DNA of 22,289 nt. Origin: JBPCPM01 sp050999155 (GTDB lineage Bacteria; Actinomycetota; Thermoleophilia; Solirubrobacterales; 70-9). The stretch lies in the NCBI GenBank assembly GCA_050999155.1, contig JBPCPM010000111.1:1-22289 (forward strand). Direction: 5' to 3'. Shown piece after piece: positions 14,526-21,807 of the stretch; within the stretch, counting starts at the first letter, position 1, and the number at the start of each line of letters is the position of its first letter. The notes under the pieces are model-generated. The model ran no database searches. It worked only from the letters and a program-made list of their open reading frames with translations, and had not been told where the DNA came from. Position numbers and translations under genes: made by a program.

Positions 14526-15889
14526 TGACCGCCCGTCCCTCCATCCGCTCCCAGGACGGCATGACGATCGTCGAGGTACTGATCGCGATCGTGATCCTCG
14601 TCGTCGGGATCCTGGCGTTCTTTTTGACCATCGACTCCTCGACGCGCGCGACCTACAACAGCGAACGGTTCCAGACGGCCAACAACATTGCCCAGCGCGA
14701 GATGGAGGCCCTTCGCCGGCTCGACTACGACGAACTGGCCATGACCGGCGCCCCCGCCTACAACGCCAATCCCGACGATCCCCGGTACCGGGTCAACGGC
14801 ACCAAGTTCGCGCTCACCAGCGACGGCACCAACAAGGAGGACCTGATCGTCAACGGCGGGGCCGTGCCCACCGGGTACGACGGTGAAGGCGACACGATTG
14901 CCGACGGTGTCGTCTCCCCGGATCCCGAGACCTTCAACACCGGGCGCGTGGACGGGCGAATCTTCCGGTTCGTCACCTGGGAAGAGGACGAGGAGTGCAT
15001 GACGATCTGTGCCGCGGCCGGCCACAAGCGGGTGACTGTCGCCGTCAAGCTCGATCCCGTTGCGATCACGACTGCCGGCAAGCGCTACGTCGAGGTTCAG
15101 TCGGACTTCACCGACCCGAATCTCGCCGCCGACGACTCCAGCACGGCGCCCAACACCGGCGACGACGAGGCCACCACCCAGCCCTTCTACCTCTACGACA
15201 CCAAATGCGGTTCGGGCACGACCACGGCGTTCGTCGAGCCGCTGACCGCGCACGCCACCAGGGACACGCGCGGGGCCTGCGGCGCCACCTCGACCTCCCC
15301 GGGGCCGCCGGACTACATGGGTATCAACCTGCCCACCTTCGCCGCCGCCGACCCGCCGGCCCTCGTCGACTACTCGAACGAGATCGTGCCGGCGCAGACG
15401 GCCGACAAGCCCGGCCTGATCCTCCAGAAGCCCGCCAGCTCGGGATGCAGCAGCGCACCGACCCCAGGCAGCGGCGCCACGAACAAGTCGGTCGTCCACC
15501 GGTGGGCGACGCGGAAGTTCGCCACCGACTACGACCTTCAAGGCAAGGCGGGTCTCGACGTGTTCGCCAAGACGATCGCTTCCACGAGCTACCGCGGTGC
15601 GATCTGCGTCTTCATGTACAAGGTCGACAACGCGACGTGGACGCCGATCCCCAACGCCTCGACCGGTCAGAACTCTACGTACTTCAGCGCGAATCCGTGG
15701 CAGTTCAACGGATTTGGGCGCCACCAGTTCAGTTGGAGCCTGACCCCGACGACTATTCCTGCGGGACAACGGCTCGGGCTGCTCGTGACGATTCACAGCG
15801 ACACGGTGGGCTCAGGGCTGATCTTCGCCTACGGCCACGCCACCTACCCGAGCCGATTCGACGTGACGACCACGACACCCGCAAGCTGA
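14525..15889 (+). CDS. Large PilV-like minor prepilin with extra C-terminal domains
   Basis: A 454-residue protein with a PilV-type prepilin signal: leader ending in QDG (residue 12), then MTIVEVLIAIVILVVGILAFF, with glutamate at mature position 5. Residues about 40-205 resemble an ordinary minor pilin. A further stretch of about 250 residues, rich in Thr, Ser, Pro and Gly with several cysteines, ends in a beta-sandwich-like region (about 330-454: CVFMYKVDNATWTPIP, GRHQFSWSLTPTTIPAGQRL and the closing YPSRFDVTTTTP). Usual PilV proteins are under 200 residues. Large minor pilins with added domains sit at the pilus tip in other systems, so a tip adhesin or sensor is a reasonable inference. It is coupled to the previous gene (TGATG); pilD follows 13 nt later. 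Confidence 0.85.
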   Translation: MTARPSIRSQDGMTIVEVLIAIVILVVGILAFFLTIDSSTRATYNSERFQTANNIAQREMEALRRLDYDELAMTGAPAYNANPDDPRYRVNGTKFALTSDGTNKEDLIVNGGAVPTGYDGEGDTIADGVVSPDPETFNTGRVDGRIFRFVTWEEDEECMTICAAAGHKRVTVAVKLDPVAITTAGKRYVEVQSDFTDPNLAADDSSTAPNTGDDEATTQPFYLYDTKCGSGTTTAFVEPLTAHATRDTRGACGATSTSPGPPDYMGINLPTFAAADPPALVDYSNEIVPAQTADKPGLILQKPASSGCSSAPTPGSGATNKSVVHRWATRKFATDYDLQGKAGLDVFAKTIASTSYRGAICVFMYKVDNATWTPIPNASTGQNSTYFSANPWQFNGFGRHQFSWSLTPTTIPAGQRLGLLVTIHSDTVGSGLIFAYGHATYPSRFDVTTTTPAS

Positions 15890-15902
15890 CCGGAGCCCTC
15901 CC

Positions 15903-16676
15903 TTGCTCTCCCTCTCCATCTTCTGCTTCGCCGCCGGCGCCATCGTCGGCAGCTTTCTCAACGTTGTCGCCTACCGGCTGCCTCGTGGCGAGTCCGTCGT
16001 CACGCCCCGCTCACGCTGCCCGGGATGCGAGAAGCAGATCGCCGGGTACGACAACGTGCCGATCTGCTCGTGGCTGGCCCTGCGTGGACGCTGCCGCTCC
16101 TGCCAGGAGCCGATCAGTGGCCGCTACCCGCTCGTGGAGCTCGTGACCGGGCTTTCGTGGCTCGCCGCAGGGCTCGCGTTCGCCGATCGACCGGTCGAGC
16201 TCGTCCTCGCCCTCGTCTTCCTCACGGTGCTGGTGGCGGTTTCGGTGATCGACCTCGAGTTCCGCATCATCCCCAACCGTATTCTGGCCATCGGCGCCGT
16301 CAGCGGCCTGGCCCTTATCGTCCTCGGAGCGCCCGACCAGCTCGACTCCCGGGTGCTCGCCTGCCTGGCAGCCGGGGTGCCGCTGTTCACCGTGGCCATG
16401 ATCTTCCCTGGCGGGATGGGGATGGGCGACGCGAAGCTCGCGGCGGTCATGGGGCTGTTCCTCGGCCGGGCCGTGGCGCCGGCGCTGCTGATCGGATTTG
16501 CGGCCGGAGCGCTGGTCGGCGTCGGGATGATCGCCGCCCGCGGCGCCCAGGCACGCAAGCAGGCGATCCCCTTCGGGCCCTTCCTCGCCGGCGGCTCGGC
16601 CGTGGCGTTGTTCGTGGGCAACGACATCGTCGACTGGTACCTGCGGTCCTTCGCCGGTACCGATTCCACCCTCTAG
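15903..16676 (+). CDS. pilD: Prepilin peptidase / N-methyltransferase PilD (A24 family)
   Basis: A 257-residue polytopic membrane aspartic protease that removes prepilin leaders and, in two-domain forms, methylates the new N-terminus. The N-terminal domain has GSFLNVVAYRLPRG and two zinc-binding pairs (C39/C42 and C64/C67), which indicates the full methyltransferase-type enzyme. The active-site aspartates are D117 (in VIDLEFRIIPN) and D176 (in the GMGMGDAKLAA GxGD motif). About six to seven hydrophobic spans are visible. The start is TTG 15903 with GGAG at 15892-15895; it begins directly before the first membrane span. Three prepilins lie just upstream as natural substrates. An A24 peptidase gene also lies near aroE in mycobacteria, so this is a conserved neighbourhood. 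Confidence 0.95.
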   Translation: MLSLSIFCFAAGAIVGSFLNVVAYRLPRGESVVTPRSRCPGCEKQIAGYDNVPICSWLALRGRCRSCQEPISGRYPLVELVTGLSWLAAGLAFADRPVELVLALVFLTVLVAVSVIDLEFRIIPNRILAIGAVSGLALIVLGAPDQLDSRVLACLAAGVPLFTVAMIFPGGMGMGDAKLAAVMGLFLGRAVAPALLIGFAAGALVGVGMIAARGAQARKQAIPFGPFLAGGSAVALFVGNDIVDWYLRSFAGTDSTL

Positions 16677-16701
16677 CCACGCGCCCGCCCCAAGGATGTC
16701 C

Positions 16702-16745
16702 GGGCCGCGCGGGGGCCTGCTCGTAGAGCCCGGCCATCGCGGCCC
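16702..16745 (+). terminator. Inverted repeat after pilD
   Basis: GGGCCGCG (16702-16709) is complementary to CGCGGCCC (16738-16745), 26 nt after the pilD stop and before the candidate pilM promoter. Several alternative pairings exist within this GC-rich stretch and there is no T-run. Confidence 0.4.
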
Positions 16746-16767
16746 GCGAGCAATCGCAGGCTCCCCC

Positions 16768-16795
16768 TAAGGCCCGGCCCACCTGCGGCCGATTA
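16768..16795 (+). promoter_or_regulatory. Possible sigma-28-type promoter for pilM
   Basis: TAAG (16768-16771), 16 nt, then GCCGATTA (16788-16795): 7 of 8 matches to GCCGATAA and 3 of 4 to TAAA. It is about 42 nt before the pilM start. It is weaker than the pilT and pilA sites because the usual CGATAA core is changed to CGATTA. Confidence 0.4.
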
Positions 16796-16837
16796 CCCAT
16801 CCAGGCCGTCCCACGACTGCTCCCCGCTTTCTCACTC

Positions 16838-18496
16838 GTGCTACGTCGCAAAAAACCAACAACGCTCGTCGGGCTCGACATCGACGCCGGCAGCCTTGCC
16901 GCTGTCGAGGTCGAGGTCCACGGCTCCAAGACCCGTGTGGTCAAGACGGCGGTCATGCCGCTCGAGGCCGGGCTGTTCCGCGACGGCGAGGTCACCGATG
17001 TCGAGGGCCTGTCGGCTGCGATCGCCGCCATGTTCGAGGAGCACAACCTGTCCAAGAAGGTCCGGCTGGGCCTGGCCAACCAGCGGATCGCCGTGCGTTC
17101 GCTGCGGTTGCCGTTCATCGAGGACAAGCAGGAGATGGAGACGGCCATCCGCTTCCAGGCCCAGGACCACATCCCGATGCCGCTCGAGCAGGCGGTCCTC
17201 GATTACACGATCGCCGAGCGGATCATCGGCTCCGGGGGTGAGGAGCTGGCGCTCGTCGTCGTCGCGGCCGCTCGCCGGGACATGACCGGAAAGTTCCTCG
17301 ACTGCCTGCGTGAGGCGTCGCTGCAGCCGATGGGCCTCGACGTGTCGGCCTTCGCGATGGTGCGAGCCCTGCGCCGGAGCTTCGAGCCGGTGCCCGGCAC
17401 CGGGCTGGCCCCGGTGGCCGGCGCGGACCCGGGCTATGACCCTGCCCAGGGCGACGCCATCGACCCGGCCTTCCTCACGGCCGGGAAGGAGCCGGCCGCG
17501 GCCCCGCCGGCGGCGCCGATCGCCTATGAGCAGCCCACGCCGGACCCCGCCCAGGTCGGTACCGGGCAGATCCCGGTCCCTTCGGTCTCCTACGGGGACC
17601 CGGCCCACCAGGTCCAGCAGGTCGGCGCCCACGCCGACCCGGGATACGAAGATGTCGCCATCGCCGGGACACCGGACCCGACGACGCCGTACGGCGGCCC
17701 CGGCGCCGAGATGACGGCGCCGCGCGTGCCCGCCCCCGAGGGCGACGTCTTTGGCGCCGGATCGGATCGGACCAACGGCATCCACGAGGTCGGCTTCGAT
17801 GCCGCCTACGCGAATCCCGTGAGCGCATACACGGGCATGGAGCCGGCCGAGCAGGCGGACACGATGGTGATGGGCTACGCCGACTCGGGACTCCTCGGCG
17901 CAAGCGAGCAGGCGGAGACGCCGGCAGCCGGCCTCGCCGACCCGGTTGGCGTTGAAGCGGGCCTGCCCCACAGCGACGAAGCCGGCTCCGTTGCCGAAGA
18001 CACCGAGACAGTCTTGTATTGCAACTTCGGCGACAGCACCAACCTCGCGGTCGCACGGGGCGACGTCTGCGTATTCACCCGCGTGTCGACCTTCGGAATC
18101 GAAGGGATCGCACAGCGGCTGTCCGAACAACGACGCCTGTCGCTCGAGCACGCCCGCCAGTGGCTGGTGCACATCGGACTCGAGCAGCCGCTCGACGCCA
18201 TCGAAGGCGACGACGAAACCTTGCATCTGGGCCGCGAGGTGCTCGAGGCCGGCGCGGTGAAGCTCGCCGACGAGCTCCGGGTCTCCCTCGACTTCTACGG
18301 CACCCAGGACGGAGCCGAGCCGCCGACGCGGATCCGCGCATGTGGCCCGGGCGCCGCCATTCCCGGCCTGCTCGAGCGCGTCGGGATACTCGTCGGCATG
18401 CCGGTCGAGGAGCGGCGCCCATCGGCGCTTACCACCCTCGATGCCGCCGAGGTCCCGCGGCTCGTCCTCGCCTACGGGCTCGCGGTCTCGGACTGA
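16838..18496 (+). CDS. pilM: Type IV pilus inner-membrane assembly ATPase-like protein PilM, with large insert
   Basis: PilM is a cytoplasmic actin/FtsA-fold protein that binds the N-terminal tail of PilN. The N-terminal half (1 to about 180) has the phosphate-1 segment VGLDIDAGSLAAVEVE, VRLGLANQRIAVRSLRLP, and the FQAQDHIPMPLEQAVLDY segment typical of PilM. The C-terminal half (about 390-552) restarts with VLYCNFGDSTNLAV (phosphate-2) and FTRVSTFGIEGIAQRL. Between them lie about 200 residues of Pro/Ala/Gly/Asp-rich low-complexity sequence that ordinary PilM (about 350 residues) lacks. The start is GTG 16838, with no clear ribosome site. The sequence stays in frame and high-GC throughout, so the insert is not a sequencing frameshift. 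pilN follows after 1 nt. Confidence 0.92.
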   Translation: MLRRKKPTTLVGLDIDAGSLAAVEVEVHGSKTRVVKTAVMPLEAGLFRDGEVTDVEGLSAAIAAMFEEHNLSKKVRLGLANQRIAVRSLRLPFIEDKQEMETAIRFQAQDHIPMPLEQAVLDYTIAERIIGSGGEELALVVVAAARRDMTGKFLDCLREASLQPMGLDVSAFAMVRALRRSFEPVPGTGLAPVAGADPGYDPAQGDAIDPAFLTAGKEPAAAPPAAPIAYEQPTPDPAQVGTGQIPVPSVSYGDPAHQVQQVGAHADPGYEDVAIAGTPDPTTPYGGPGAEMTAPRVPAPEGDVFGAGSDRTNGIHEVGFDAAYANPVSAYTGMEPAEQADTMVMGYADSGLLGASEQAETPAAGLADPVGVEAGLPHSDEAGSVAEDTETVLYCNFGDSTNLAVARGDVCVFTRVSTFGIEGIAQRLSEQRRLSLEHARQWLVHIGLEQPLDAIEGDDETLHLGREVLEAGAVKLADELRVSLDFYGTQDGAEPPTRIRACGPGAAIPGLLERVGILVGMPVEERRPSALTTLDAAEVPRLVLAYGLAVSD

Positions 18497-18497
18497 C

Positions 18498-19286
18498 ATG
18501 CGCCCCGTCAACCTCATTCCGCCCGAGGAGCGCATCGGTGAACGGATCCCGATGCGCACGGGCCCGCTGCCCTACATCGTCATCGGCGCCATGTCCGTGG
18601 TGCTTCTCGCCGTGGGCGTGCTCGTGCTGTCGGGCAACAGCATCAACGACTACCAGGCCCAGAAGGTCACCCTGCAGGACCGCAAGCAGGCGGCGATCGA
18701 CCGCTCGGAGACCTACAAGTCCTACGCCCAGTTCCGCGACATCCAGTCCAAGCGCGTCGAGACCGTCAGCGCCCTCGCGCGCTCCCGGTTCGACTGGGAT
18801 CGGGTGCTGCGCGAGCTCGCCCTCGTGATCCCCGACGACGTGTGGATGGTCAAGATGACGGCCTCGGCGGGGCCCGGAGTCGCGGTTCCCGAGGACGTCG
18901 GCCTGCCGCTGCGCGACGAGGTGACCGGCCCGGCGCTGGAGATCGTGGGCTGCGGGCGCACCCACGAGGCCAACGCGTCCTTCATCTCTCGCCTCAAGGA
19001 GATCGACGGGGTGACCCGGGTCGTCATCTCCAAGAGCGAGCGAAAGGACGACACCGAGACCGCCTCTGCCCCTGAGGGGGGTGGCGCCGACGCCGGCGAG
19101 GAGTGCCGCACGAAGTCCTACATCGCGAAGTTCGAGATCGTCGTCGCCTTCGACGAGATCGTGGTCGATCCCGCCCAGCCGGGTGTCGCTCCCGAGCAGT
19201 CCGATCCTGGGACGGAATCGCGCAAGGAGATCAACCAGGGAGCCGCCGATGCCGACAAGGCAAAGAAGGTGCTTCCGGGCCAATGA
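18498..19286 (+). CDS. pilN: Type IV pilus assembly protein PilN
   Basis: A 262-residue bitopic membrane protein of the alignment subcomplex. The N-terminal MRPVNLIPPEER matches the PilN tail motif (x-x-INLLP) that inserts into PilM. One TM spans about 25-46, followed by a coiled-coil stretch (about 48-95) and a ferredoxin-like extracytoplasmic domain (about 95-235, with DDVWMVKMT and SRLKEIDGVTRVVISK). The C-terminus adds about 30 charged, Pro/Gly/Asp-rich residues. Cysteines near 152 and 209 may pair. It starts 1 nt after pilM and overlaps pilO (ATGA), so pilM, pilN, pilO and the next gene form one translationally coupled unit. Confidence 0.92.
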   Translation: MRPVNLIPPEERIGERIPMRTGPLPYIVIGAMSVVLLAVGVLVLSGNSINDYQAQKVTLQDRKQAAIDRSETYKSYAQFRDIQSKRVETVSALARSRFDWDRVLRELALVIPDDVWMVKMTASAGPGVAVPEDVGLPLRDEVTGPALEIVGCGRTHEANASFISRLKEIDGVTRVVISKSERKDDTETASAPEGGGADAGEECRTKSYIAKFEIVVAFDEIVVDPAQPGVAPEQSDPGTESRKEINQGAADADKAKKVLPGQ

Positions 19287-20101
19287 AATCCTCCGACCGC
19301 ATGATCTTGATGGCAGTGCCCGCCGTGGCCCTGCTTGCCGCGTTCTGGTTCTTCGTGCTCGCCCCCAAGCGGGCCGAGGTCTCGACCCTGTCCGAACAGG
19401 TCACCCAGCTCGAGACCGAGGTGTCCGAGGCCGAGCGCGCCGCGGACTTGGCCGAGAGCTCCAAGGCGAGCTTCCCCGACCTCTACCAGGCGCTCGTGCG
19501 CATGGGCAAGGCCGTCCCTACCGACGACGACGCCGGCGCGTTCATCGTCGAGACCAACCGTCTGGCCAAGCGCACCAACCTCGACTTCCGCTCGATCTCG
19601 CTGGACTCCGCGCGAGCCTCCTCGGCCGCCGACCAGGCGGCCCAGGCACCACCGCCTCCCGAGGAGGGCAAGAAGCCCGAAGGCGAGGACGGCAAGTCCG
19701 AGGACGCCGAGCAGACAGCGTCGGCCAAGGCTCCGGCTGCCGCCACGCCGACCGAGGCGGATGCCGCCATGCTGCCTCTCGGGGCGGCATCGGGCCCCGC
19801 CGGGTTCCCGGTCATGCCGTACCAGCTCGAGTTCAGCGGCACCTACTTCCGGCTGGCCGACTTCATCCGCGAGATGGACCGCTCGGTCCGGGTCCGCAAC
19901 GACCAGATCCACGTCCGTGGCCGCCTGGCCACGATCGACGGGTTCACCCTCAAGGGCAACACCGGCAAGGGCTTCCCCCGGCTCGACGGCCTGCTCGTGG
20001 TGACCACCTACCTGACCAATCCCGACGAGGGGACAACCGTGGGCGCGAGCCCGACGGGCCCCCCCGCCGGCCAGACCCAAGAGGTTGCAAACGATGGCTG
20101 A
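19283..20101 (+). CDS. pilO: Type IV pilus assembly protein PilO
   Basis: A 272-residue bitopic protein that pairs with PilN. It has a TM at about 7-27 right after the start, then a coiled coil (VSTLSEQVTQLETEVSEAERAA, about 33-58) and FPDLYQALVRMGKAVPTDDD leading into the ferredoxin-like domain. That domain is completed after an inserted stretch (about 110-165) of Pro, Glu, Lys and Ala. PYQLEFSGTYFRLADFIREMDR is the standard PilO segment following the insert. The ATG overlaps the pilN stop, and the 3' end overlaps the next ORF by 8 nt. The order M-N-O and the fold pattern make the identity firm even though primary sequence in this family drifts quickly. Confidence 0.9.
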   Translation: MKSSDRMILMAVPAVALLAAFWFFVLAPKRAEVSTLSEQVTQLETEVSEAERAADLAESSKASFPDLYQALVRMGKAVPTDDDAGAFIVETNRLAKRTNLDFRSISLDSARASSAADQAAQAPPPPEEGKKPEGEDGKSEDAEQTASAKAPAAATPTEADAAMLPLGAASGPAGFPVMPYQLEFSGTYFRLADFIREMDRSVRVRNDQIHVRGRLATIDGFTLKGNTGKGFPRLDGLLVVTTYLTNPDEGTTVGASPTGPPAGQTQEVANDG

Positions 20102-21734
20102 CGACCGGCAGGGACTCTCGGGCCTGGTGGCCAGGGCCAGGGCGCTGGCCACCGCCGACGTCGGCTCGATGCTGCGCCGCCGCGGTGAGCATCCGGACCT
20201 GGGACCCGACATCGAACCGGCGCAGGGCGCCGGGACCGAGGTCTCGCCCATTCCCAGCGAGCCGCTAGTGCGCCCGGACGTGGCGGCCCAGCCCGCCTCG
20301 CGGCTCGCCGCCCTGCGCGCCCGGCTGGCCGACCAGCCGGTCCCGTTCGCCGGGCTCGCCGGCCGCTTCACGCACCGCGGCGCCGCCGGAGACGCTGACG
20401 GGGCCGTGGCCGAGAGCGCCGACGAGGCGGAAGCTCCTGACGATCGGGTCGCCATCCCGACGGACGACGCCCCGGCCGACCCCGGGTCTGCCGGCGCCTC
20501 CCGCCGGGTTGCCGCCGGTGCCGCCGCGGCCGGAGCCCTCGCCGCCGTCCGCGGGCGCCTGGGCTCGCTGGACACCCTGCGAAACCGCGCGTCGCGCCCC
20601 GGAAAGGACGCCGGGCCGGCGAAGCCATCCAAGGCCCCCAAGCTCTCCATTCCCACCCCGGCGTTCCTGGCCGGCAAGGAGATGCCGCCGGTCGTGCGCG
20701 ACCTCTACCGCGACCTCAACGACCGCGGGCTGCGCTTCGTCCCCGTCGGGCTGTTGCTGCTCATCCTCGCCGTGCCGCTGTTCTTGTCGAGCTCGCCGGC
20801 CACCGAGCCGGAGTCGGCCACCGTCAACGTGCCGCCGGCCGAGATCGCGGCCCGCCAGGCGCTGCAGTCCGAGGCTGTCGTGTCACCGGCCGCCGAGGGC
20901 CTGCGCGACTACCGCAAGCGCCTCGACGCCTTCAAGCGCAAGAACCCCTTCCGCCAGCAGTACCGCGACTTCGATCTTTCCAAGACGGCGGTCGAGAACG
21001 CCGACGCCAACGTGGGCGAGACGGCCGACGGCAAGGCTGTCGACATCGCCAGCGCGCTGGGCAAGGGTGGCGGATCGCCCGGCTCGCCCAAGGGCGGCGA
21101 CGCTCCCTCCACCGGCGGCGGTGGCGGCGCGGGTGGTGGCGGAGGCGGCAGCACCGGCGGCGACTCCAAGCCCGAACCCCGCTTCTACACCTACACCGCC
21201 GACCTGCGCATCGGCGAGGTCGGCGAGGCGCCGCTGCTGCGCGACGTCGAGCCGCTGACGCTCCTGCCGTCCGATGAGGTCCCGGTCACCTCGTACATCG
21301 GCGCCTCGGACGACCTCAAGCGCGCGACATTCCTCATCCCGGGGGGCGAGGATGTGTCCTCCCAGGGCGAGGGCGACTGCCAGCCGAGCCCGGAGGACTG
21401 CACGTTCCTCGAGCTCGAGGTGGGCGCTACCCAGTTCATCGACGTCGGCGTCGACGACGATCGCGTGACCTACGAGCTGCAGCTCGTCAAGCTCGAGCGC
21501 AAGTACGTCGATGCCCCCGCCGAGGAGGGCAGCGACGTCGAGGACCCCGACGGTGCCGACCCGGCCCCCGAGGACGACTCCGAGACCTTCATCGACGGCG
21601 ACGAGCGCAGCTCGGCCTCCAAGAGCGGTGCCAAGAAGGCCAAGGCATCGGCCTCCAGGTCGGGCAAGCCGCCCGCGAAGTCCAGCGGGCTCTCGGCCTG
21701 GCTGAACCTCACCCACGGCGTCGAGATCCGCTGA
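20094..21734 (+). CDS. Large bitopic protein in the PilP position of the pilus operon
   Basis: A 546-residue protein not matched to a named family with certainty. Seen in order: a cytoplasmic arm of about 210 Ala/Arg/Pro-rich residues; a single TM (about 215-233, FVPVGLLLLILAVPLFL); an extracytoplasmic part with the DAFKRKNPFRQQ segment, recalling the NPF region of PilP/GspC-like proteins; a Gly/Ser-rich linker (about 323-359); a small beta-rich domain (about 360-470) with a cysteine pair (CQPSPEDC); and an acidic then basic tail. PilP of diderms is a lipoprotein of about 175 residues that docks to the secretin PilQ; no lipobox is present here and no pilQ follows. The start is ATG 20094 with GAGG at 20081-20084; an upstream TTG at 20085 has no spacing for that site. 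It overlaps pilO by 8 nt. Confidence 0.85.
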   Translation: MADDRQGLSGLVARARALATADVGSMLRRRGEHPDLGPDIEPAQGAGTEVSPIPSEPLVRPDVAAQPASRLAALRARLADQPVPFAGLAGRFTHRGAAGDADGAVAESADEAEAPDDRVAIPTDDAPADPGSAGASRRVAAGAAAAGALAAVRGRLGSLDTLRNRASRPGKDAGPAKPSKAPKLSIPTPAFLAGKEMPPVVRDLYRDLNDRGLRFVPVGLLLLILAVPLFLSSSPATEPESATVNVPPAEIAARQALQSEAVVSPAAEGLRDYRKRLDAFKRKNPFRQQYRDFDLSKTAVENADANVGETADGKAVDIASALGKGGGSPGSPKGGDAPSTGGGGGAGGGGGGSTGGDSKPEPRFYTYTADLRIGEVGEAPLLRDVEPLTLLPSDEVPVTSYIGASDDLKRATFLIPGGEDVSSQGEGDCQPSPEDCTFLELEVGATQFIDVGVDDDRVTYELQLVKLERKYVDAPAEEGSDVEDPDGADPAPEDDSETFIDGDERSSASKSGAKKAKASASRSGKPPAKSSGLSAWLNLTHGVEIR

Positions 21735-21792
21735 GCACCGCGGCTCCGCGGGCCGCCCGGAGACCGGGACCGGCCCCCGAGGCAGGCGCCTA

Positions 21793-21798
21793 TACCCT
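21793..21798 (+). promoter_or_regulatory. -10 element directly before aroC (nearly leaderless transcript)
   Basis: TACCCT within TATACCCT fits TANNNT and ends 9 nt before the aroC ATG. With 6-7 nt to the start site, the mRNA would begin at or 1-3 nt before the ATG. No Shine-Dalgarno is present, which agrees with leaderless translation, common in actinobacteria. Confidence 0.5.
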
Positions 21799-21807
21799 TC
21801 GGCGCCG

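Noticed and set aside
20085..20093. TTG start for the PilP-position protein
   Set aside because: The GAGG at 20081-20084 would have no spacing to it, whereas the ATG at 20094 has 9 nt.
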